The translations under genes and the position numbers were made by a program. Below are positions 56,524-64,000 of a DNA stretch of 64,000 bases, piece after piece. Source of the DNA: Ustulina deusta (taxonomy: Eukaryota > Ascomycota > Sordariomycetes > Xylariales > Xylariaceae); assembly GCA_023159155.1 (NCBI GenBank), contig JAJNNX010000009.1, positions 868,001 to 932,000 on the forward strand, given 5' to 3'. The notes under the pieces are model-generated. The model saw only the letters and a list, made by a program, of their open reading frames with translations, searched no databases and was not told the DNA's origin. How positions within the stretch are numbered: the stretch's first letter is position 1; each line of letters begins with the position of its first letter.

Positions 56524-56685
56524 CAGGACCAGTATATACTTGCTATATATACATACTATATCCGCTTTTACTTCAATAGAAAACCTTTCTCCTACAAGCT
56601 TTAGTCTTATAAGCCAACCTTACTAAATATATAACTTATCTCTTTATATATTATATCTGACCTTATAAACTTCTTATTTATAATA
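56524..56685 (+). repeat. Remainder of 5' LTR of element A
   Basis: 162 bp, which with the 17 bp at 48916-48932 makes 179 bp. It ends ATTTATAATA where the unmutated terminus would be ATTCATGACA. Confidence 0.85.
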
Positions 56686-58221
56686 ATTCTAAAGCTTTTT
56701 TTTACAGTTACTTATAATATATTTATATAATAGCTCCTAAAAAACCCAGACTATTAACCAGATTAATACTTCCTAAAAAAGACAAATTAGCTATAAATAG
56801 CTAATAAAGCTATATTAATTTTTTTCTAAATAAAAATTAAAAATTAAAGCCTAGTAATAGTTTAATACCTAGTTATTAAAATAACAACAGTACTTTACAA
56901 CTTAAAAGTACTAACTAATTTTTATTATAACAAAACATTTAACTTAAAATAGAACTTAAAAAAATAAATAAATAGCTAAAAAAATAAAAACAACCCGCCT
57001 CTAGATCAAAAGGATTTTAACCTACAAATATATATAAATTAATATTAAAACAAAAACCTAAAAAATACAAACATTAAAAAAAAGCTAAAAATCTAAAAAA
57101 CTTTAAATTTTCTAACTTTTTAAATTCTTTTTATACCTCCTACTTAAAACACAAAAATTAGTACTAAAAATAATATAACTTTTTTAATTTTAGCTTATTA
57201 CTTATCTTTTTATTTTTTTTATTATTATTTAACAAGTTAGATCTAAATAGTTCTAACTATTAATTACTTTATTATTATAAATACTATAATAATAATAAAA
57301 AATTAAACATTAACTTTAGTTGCTTTTTAAAATTTAAATATTTTCTATTTACTATATAGTTTATTTATAATTAATAAATTAAATAAATTAAAAAATTAAA
57401 ATCTATATTTAGAAGTTTATAAAAAAAGTTCTAATAAACCTAGATTCGAATTATTTATATAATTAGCAAAATAAACTAGGATTATAAAAACTAGTATTAA
57501 GTCTTTTTTAAAAAAAAAGCGCGCTAAAATTGTCTTTTTTATAAATCTAATTAAAAAACCTTTGCTAACTAAACTAAAACTTTAATTTATTAATCAACTT
57601 TTTTTATTATAAATATTAGCCGGTAATTAAAAAAAACTTAACAATAAGCTAATTAAAACTTTAAAATATTTAATTAATATTTGTTTTAAATTAAAATTTA
57701 AAAAAAAACAATAAAATAATAATAAAAAAGCTATATTATACTACTAAAAACTAACTAATTTGCTCTAATAAAAAATTATAAATTTTAATAATCTATTATT
57801 TTAAAAAAAATTAATAATAATAAATATAACATAGTATTATTAAAAACTAATAACTTTTGCTCTTAGAGCTATAAAGCCCTAATAAAAATTTTTATATCCG
57901 AATACTAACCGAACTAATACTAATAAACCTTAAGATCAGCAATAATACTAAAGCCTCCCTAGGCAGAGATACCTTAATAATAAGAATTATTTTTGCTAAA
58001 GCTAAAAATACCATAATATAGTTCGGAGCTAAAATAATTATTAATACTATAACTAGCTAAAATAACCTTATCTAAATTAGTAACCCTTTAATAATTATAT
58101 ACCTAAGAGGTCATTACTTCCTAAATATTCTAGCTAATATATCCCTAATATATTCTAGAAATAGCTATAAAATAACCCTAATAACCGCTTAAAGCAAAAT
58201 AATAATACTTAAAACTTTTTC

Positions 58222-58263
58222 TGCTTTAATTATAAAAAGATAAGTTATATTAGTTATAACTAT
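58222..58263 (+). pseudogene. Gag zinc-knuckle (CCHC) remnant in element A
   Basis: CFNYKKISYISYNY: the first cysteine survives, while the second cysteine, the histidine and the last cysteine are all tyrosine. The element B copy kept a different cysteine, so the two copies were mutated separately. Confidence 0.75.
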
Positions 58264-59270
58264 AAAAAACCTAACTAGCAATACTTACTAGAAAATCAAA
58301 AATGTTAGATTTAAAAAATTTAGTTAGATTAAAAACAAAAAAACTCTAATATATCCTACTATTTATAAAAAAATAACTATTATTTGGACTAAAATTATTT
58401 ATATAATTCTTTAGCATATTCTAATAAATATTTAAGTAATAATCAAAAAAACAAAAAGTAGTCTTAGTTTTAGCTATAGAGCTTAGGCTAAAACTATAGC
58501 TTTTTATACCTGTTTTGTGTTAATTTTATATTTTATATAATATTTATTTTATTAGCTCAAAAAAATTTCTATTAAAAATATTTATTAATTTAGATTTTTA
58601 TATTAAATATAATTATATTAGTTATACTTTTGCTTTATATAATAAATTAGAAAAAGCTCTATTTTATACTTATGCTTTATAACATGCTACTAAAAGTAGA
58701 TTTTTTAGTTATAGCGCTTATTAGGTTACTTATAAACTTACTAATAGCTATAGGGTGATTTAAAAATTTTAGTATACCTGTATTACTATTAACTAAAATA
58801 ATCAGTTAAAAAAAAATCCAGTGCTTTTTTCCCAAACTATACTAAAAAACTAAAAAATTATATTTAATTTAAGTTTGAATCGCTAGTTTTATAGCTTAAA
58901 GCTTAAGCACTTTAAGTTAGTTATAGTTTATTAATTTGCTAAGGCTTACAAAAATAAAAAATATTATTAAGCTATTATATACTTTTTTAAACCTTTTTAG
59001 TTAAAAAAATTAAAAACTAAAAGAAATTGTACTAGTTTTAAAAATATTTTGCTAGAATTTTATAACTTAGCTGATTTTTTTAATACTAATAAAACTAATA
59101 TTTTTCCACACTTTAAACAAGAAAACTTAGCAATTAATCTATAAAATAACGCTATAGTACTTTATTATTTTATTTATTTATTAGCCTAAAACAAACTTAA
59201 AAAACTTTAAGAATAGCTTGCAGAAATAATAGCTAATAAAAAGATATAAAAATCTAAAAGCCTAGCTAGA

Positions 59271-59720
59271 GCTTCTATTTTATTTGTTCTTAAAAAAAAT
59301 AGAGGTTTAAAACTATGTGTAGACTATAAAAAACTTAACTATATTACACAGAAAAATCGCTATACTTTCTCCTTTATTTTAAAATTAATAAATAAACTTA
59401 TATATACTAAAATATTTATTAAGATTGATCTTAAAAACGCTTATTATTACATCCGAATTAAAAAAATAAATAAATAAAAAACAGCTTTTTATATATGTTA
59501 TAGCTATTACAAATTTCTAGTTATGCCTATAAGTTTATATAATACTTCTACTACTTTTTAGAACTATATATATAAAGCATTTAATAATATTTTAGATATA
59601 TTTTGTATTATATATTTAAATAATATTTTTATATTTTTTATAAATAAAAAATCTTATACAAAATATATCTAAAAAATTATTAAAAAACTTTAAAATGCTA
59701 AGCTATATACTAAGCCCTGA
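59271..59720 (+). pseudogene. Reverse transcriptase remnant in element A
   Basis: Recognisable text: LKLCVDYKKLNY, FIKIDLKNAYYYIRIKK, FLVMPISLYNTSTTF, CIIYLNNIFIF. The catalytic YLDD-type box reads YLNN, both aspartates turned to asparagine by G-to-A changes. Internal stops are present. Order and text identify a Ty3/gypsy reverse transcriptase. Confidence 0.85.
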
Positions 59721-60849
59721 AAATATTAGTTCTATTAAAAAAAATTTTAATTTTTTAAATATATTATATCTAGTTAAAGTATTAAAATAGACTTTAGTTA
59801 TATTAATATAATTAAATAGTAATTATTTTTTAGTTTTTATTATAAGCTATAATAATTTTTGAAGTTTTATAATTTTTACTGGCGTTTTATTAAAAAATAT
59901 TTCTAGGTTGCTGCTTTTTTAACCTAGTATTTAAAAAAAAGCATAACTGGGACAAAAAAAGATCGAATCTCCTTAGACCGTTCTATAATAAAAACTTTTA
60001 AAAAGCTCTAGGACTTATTTAAAAAGGCTATTCTTCTTATATATTTTAACTCTAAAAAATAAATATTAATAAAAACCAATTTTTTTAAAGCAACACTAAT
60101 AAAAAACCTTTCCTAAAAAAATAATTAAAGTAAATAGTATCCTATTATATTCTATTTTTGCAAGTTTACTAATATAGAATCAAACTATAAAACCCTAAAT
60201 TAAAAAATACTTATAATTATAAAATATTTTAAGTATTAGTAGTATTATCTTTAAAAAAACAAATTACTAATTAAAATATTAACTAATTATAACAATTTTT
60301 AAATATTTATAAAGATTCTAAAGCTAAATAAAAAATAAGCTTGTTAGTATATATATTTAACTTTTTTTGATTTTATTATTAAATATAAGCAAAGCAAACG
60401 AAATAGAGCTAATTTTTTATTATGCTAACCTAATTATATAAGTAATTCGCCCCAAAATACTAATCTTTTTTTAATACTAAAAAGAAAAATTGTAGTAGCA
60501 TAGACTAAGATTTCTAATAAGTACTTAAAAGTACTAATAGGCAAAGTATGTACCGCCCAACCCCCTAAAGAAAAAATTATTTTTGTATAGGCAGTTATGT
60601 ATATATAAGCGCAAATAATTACAAGTAATAAAAACTTCTAAAATCCGGATATATTATAAAGTTTATAAAACATAATCTAAAATATTTAATAAAAAGACCC
60701 TAAATATAAGTCGATTAAAAAGTATATTAATATTAAAAAGCTTACAGACTTTTAATAAACAATTAAAAGATCTTTTTTATACTATAAAAATAAAGTTTAT
60801 ATTTTTTTTAAAAAATCTGTTTATTTCTAGCTTATTAAATTGTATTATA

Positions 60850-61450
60850 ATAATTTATTAGCAAAGCACTTTGGACAAAAACGTACGTTTAAACTACTAT
60901 AGCATAAGTTCTTTTAGCTAAAAATAAAAACAGATATTAATAACTACATAAATAGTTATATAATATGCTTTAAATCAAAAGCAAAACATTATTAAAAATA
61001 TAACAAACTTAATGCCCTACTTATATTTTTAGCTTTTATATAAGAACTATTTATAGATTTTATAGTTGGACTGCCTTTAACTTTTTATAAAAACTACCAA
61101 ATTAATTATATTTTAGTAATTATTAATAGATTTATTAAATTAATATACTTGTTTTTTGTTAATACTAAAATAACTTTAATATAGTTTGCTACCCTATTTT
61201 ATTAAAAAATCAAATATATTTATAGAAGTCCTATAAGTATTATATCAAACCGCGGTTCTTTTTTTACTAGTTATTTCTGGTTAAACTTATACTATTATTT
61301 TAAAATCAAAAAAAAATATTTGGTTACGTTTTACCCCCGAACCAACGGACAAACAGAGCGTATAAATTAAATAATCAAGAACTACCTTAGATATTTTATT
61401 AATAATAAACAAACTAATTAACTATAACTATTCTTTTAAACATATTTTGC
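60850..61450 (+). pseudogene. Integrase remnant in element A
   Basis: Text such as LFIDFIVGLPLTF, NYILVIINRFIKLIYLF, ISNRGSFFTSYFW and FYPRTNGQTERIN follows the order of gypsy integrases (usual motifs D-F-I-x-x-L-P, SDRG, DGQTER). One aspartate of the triad is asparagine here (SNRG). Several stops. Confidence 0.82.
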
Positions 61451-61907
61451 AATCAACTTAGCTATTAATAGTATAACTGGCAAGTTATCCTTTAAAGCCC
61501 TATATAGCTATATACCAGAGTTCAGACTATTTGTTAAAGACAACTTTACCTTAAAAGGGGTGCTAGTAGTATAGGAACAATTACAAAAATTATAAACTAT
61601 TAGGAACAATTTAAAAAATTAGTAGCAAATTATAATTAAAAAGTATTAAAAATATTATAATATTAAATATAAGCTTATAACTTATAAAGTTAGAAATATA
61701 GTAGTATTATTTATAAAAAACTTAAGTTTTAAATATTCCAAACTTATACCTAAGTTTATTAGCCTATTCTAAATCCTTAGCTATATTGGATTGTAAGCGT
61801 ATTGCCTTACACTCCTAGTACAATATGTTTATTTTTATAACGTTTTTTCTATCTAACTATTTAAGTTTTAAAAAACTAATACTATATATAACCTACCTAT
61901 ACCAGAC

Positions 61908-62075
61908 CTTATAGATAATTTAAATAAGTAGGAAATTAAAAATATAGTAGTAAAATAAATATATAACTATAAGTTATATTATAAGGTTAAGTAGAAAGGC
62001 TGGCTAACTAAATATAACTAATAGGTATTAGCTACTGATATTATAGCACTTAAGGCAATACAAACTTTTAAATAA
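61908..62075 (+). pseudogene. Chromodomain remnant in element A
   Basis: EIKNI, YNYKLYYKVK, a stop where a chromodomain has tryptophan, then KGWLTKYN and ALKAIQTFK. It matches the chromodomain layout (E-x-I-L-x-x-R...YLVKWKGY) found downstream of integrase in chromoviruses. The B copy shows the same feature at about 51095-50990. Confidence 0.72.
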
Positions 62076-64000
62076 TAATAAAGTTACCAAAAAAAGAAAA
62101 ACTTTTAACCTAACAATTTATGCCTAAACTAGTTATAAAAAAAGATCGATTAATTTTATTCTTATTTAAAGGTATTTTGCCCTATTATTTAGGGACTTAT
62201 TACTTTTATAATTATATTGGCCCAAAACTCTAGCAAATTAATAAAAATAAACCTATAAATACTTATATAGTTAGAATTAAACTAATTACTTTAAATATTT
62301 GATTTATGCTCTACTATTGAGCTATATATAAATTATTTTTAAAATTAAATCTTATTAAAATAGGTAATATTTATATTAGTTATATTGGCCAATCTAGTAG
62401 TCTAAATGATTTAATTAGTAGTGCTTACTACTGCTTTTTATATTTTTAATATAAAATAATAAATAGCTAATATTTATAGTATATAACTATGATCTTTAAA
62501 TTAAAGACATAAAATATTTTTATAGAAATATGCCTAGCGTTAAGCCGGCGTTTAATTATATTAAATAACTTTATAAACTAAAGGTAAATAAAAATATTTA
62601 TAGCGTTAAAAGGGATATATATTACTACTTAGAGCTATATATTTTTTTGCTATACTATTATTTAAATATATGTAGTACAAATATCCTAAACTTATATAAA
62701 TAACTAATAAATATATTATAAAATAAAAATAAAACTATTTATTTTTAAATTGCTTAGGGTACTAATAATTTTAAACTAGAAGCAATAAGTTGCTATAAGG
62801 CAGTAGAATATTTTTAGCAAACAAAATTAAATATTAACAAGTTACTAACAAAACTTTAGGAGTGTCTGCTAGGCACCTAAGCCTGTTTTATCTATAACTT
62901 TATAGCTATTTTTGTCTAATTTAAAATTAAAAAACTAATAGGACCAGTTTAGCAATTTATTTATACAAACTATATTAAAAAACATTAAACCTAGGATTTA
63001 ATTATATAATATATTTAAGTTAATAAAAATATTAATATAAAATAAATATAATTATATTTACTAGCTTGTATATTTTTTTGCCTTTTTAATATTTATTATA
63101 AAAAAAAGCTTTTGCTTTTTCTATTATATAAACAACCTAAATAGGCCGGCTAAAATTGGGCTAAGCCCTGTTATAAATACTATTAAAACAATATTAATAT
63201 ATATATGCTCCACAGACCAGATCTTTAGCAGCCCTACGCCTATATACTTTATTTTTGGCGTATATACTTTACTTGCACATATAGCACTTGCAGTTATAGC
63301 AGTTGCAGCTATTAATTACTTTTTAATAAGCAAAACATTAGAAGTAATAGTTATAGCGGTTTTATAAAAGCTTTTTATTAAAAAAGACATAGGAAGGGTT
63401 AGAAATAGTATTAAATATAATAATATAAGCATAAAAAAAAAAAAAAAAGATATAAAAACGAAGTAAAAAAAGGGAGAGACAATAGCAGTAATGTGCATAA
63501 ATAGCTAAAACTAATAAATAATAATAATAGCAGTAGTTAAAAAAGAAAAAAAAAAAAAAAAAAAAAAAAAAACTAGGCTGGAGTATTTATACAAAACTAG
63601 ATTAGCTTTATAGGCAACTTATGTATAGCCCACGCTTAAATCACTAGTATCAAAATTCACTATGTATTTAAGTATATAACATATATATATATACTACACT
63701 ACACATATACTAAAACTCCTAATTAATAATACTATATAAGTACTAAAGTATTTATATTAATAATAATAATAATACTACATATTACTAATATAACAAAAGT
63801 ACTTATATACCTATACTTATAAATACTTAATTGATTGTACTGTACTAATTATATATATATTACCCCAATTTTATATAAACCCTATACTTGAATTACCCCT
63901 TATTTATATATATATATACTACCCACCTATACTATACACCTTATATCTTGCACACTTATATATATTAGGTTAAAAATAACCTAACTAAAGAAAAAAGGAT
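62076..64000 (+). other. Unassigned 3' part of element A
   Basis: About 1.9 kb between the chromodomain and the expected 3' LTR, matched in element B (49112-50990). Purine-only runs at about 63428-63449 and 63541-63571. No protein resemblance could be recovered by eye. Confidence 0.5.

Larger units (their letters stand above)
56519..64000 (+). mobile_element. Ty3/gypsy chromodomain retrotransposon A, RIP-degraded, cut by window end
   Basis: Same family as B, opposite orientation; its first 17 bp lie at 48916-48932 on the far side of B. Plus-strand remains: gag knuckle 58222-58263, reverse transcriptase about 59271-59720, RNase H region about 59980-60500, integrase about 60850-61450, chromodomain about 61908-62075, then 1.9 kb of unassigned sequence. 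The final bases (AAAGAAAAAAGGAT) are the polypurine tract, so the 3' LTR should begin within a few bases past the window. Stops occur in every domain. Confidence 0.87.

Noticed and set aside
63316..63498. 60-codon minus-strand frame in element A
   Set aside because: Antisense to the element, phenylalanine/leucine-rich because of a poly-A/T tract.

Overview
The window comes from a filamentous ascomycete (Pezizomycotina, most likely a Sordariomycete). The evidence is short GT-AG introns with CTAAC-type branch sites, a quinate (qa/QUT) gene cluster, allorecognition-type proteins (HET, HeLo-like DUF7580, DUF6604) and an AT-rich block of retrotransposons mutated in the way repeat-induced point mutation (RIP) produces. 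About 48 kb is ordinary gene-bearing euchromatin. The last 15 to 16 kb (from about 48.0 kb to the end) is repeat heterochromatin.

Layout. 1-1120 (-): 5' part of an NCS2 purine (uric acid/xanthine) permease cut by the window edge. 2552-5172 (+): HET-domain protein. 5983-20073: a quinate-utilisation cluster with the QA-1S/QutR repressor (-), QA-1F/QutA activator (+), 3-dehydroshikimate dehydratase QA-4 (+), quinate permease QA-Y (-), quinate dehydrogenase QA-3 (+) and the inositol-monophosphatase-like QA-X (-). 20738-22111 (-): the WD-repeat protein Jip5. 22626-23965 (+): a GH18 chitinase. 24135-25391 (-): a secreted glycerophosphodiester phosphodiesterase-like protein. 27629-28434 (+): a small MARVEL-like membrane protein. 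29236-31098 (-): mitochondrial sulfite oxidase. 34215-36985 (-) and 37330-39121 (+): a divergent pair, a zinc-finger/TPR protein with an in-frame stop and a DUF7580 protein. 39610-39900: catalase relic. 41863-43550 (+): JEN-type monocarboxylate transporter. 44194-46764 (+): DUF6604 protein. 47590-47999: alpha/beta-hydrolase relic.

How the cluster works. The permease brings quinate in, QA-3 oxidises it to 3-dehydroquinate, and QA-4 turns 3-dehydroshikimate into protocatechuate. The activator/repressor pair sets expression. Two 16-bp matches to the QA-1F operator lie in the two divergent promoters (9173-9188 and 16949-16964). The middle enzyme, the small type II 3-dehydroquinase QA-2, is not found anywhere in the window.

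The right end holds two copies of one Ty3/gypsy chromodomain retroelement, each with 179-bp LTRs. Copy B (48933-56518, minus) is inserted 17 bp into the 5' LTR of copy A (48916-48932 plus 56519-64000, plus strand). It is flanked by the 5-bp duplication CATAC, and the two copies together form a near-perfectly abutting palindrome of about 7.4-kb arms. Both copies are riddled with stops and AT transitions, and the window ends in copy A's polypurine tract just before its 3' LTR.
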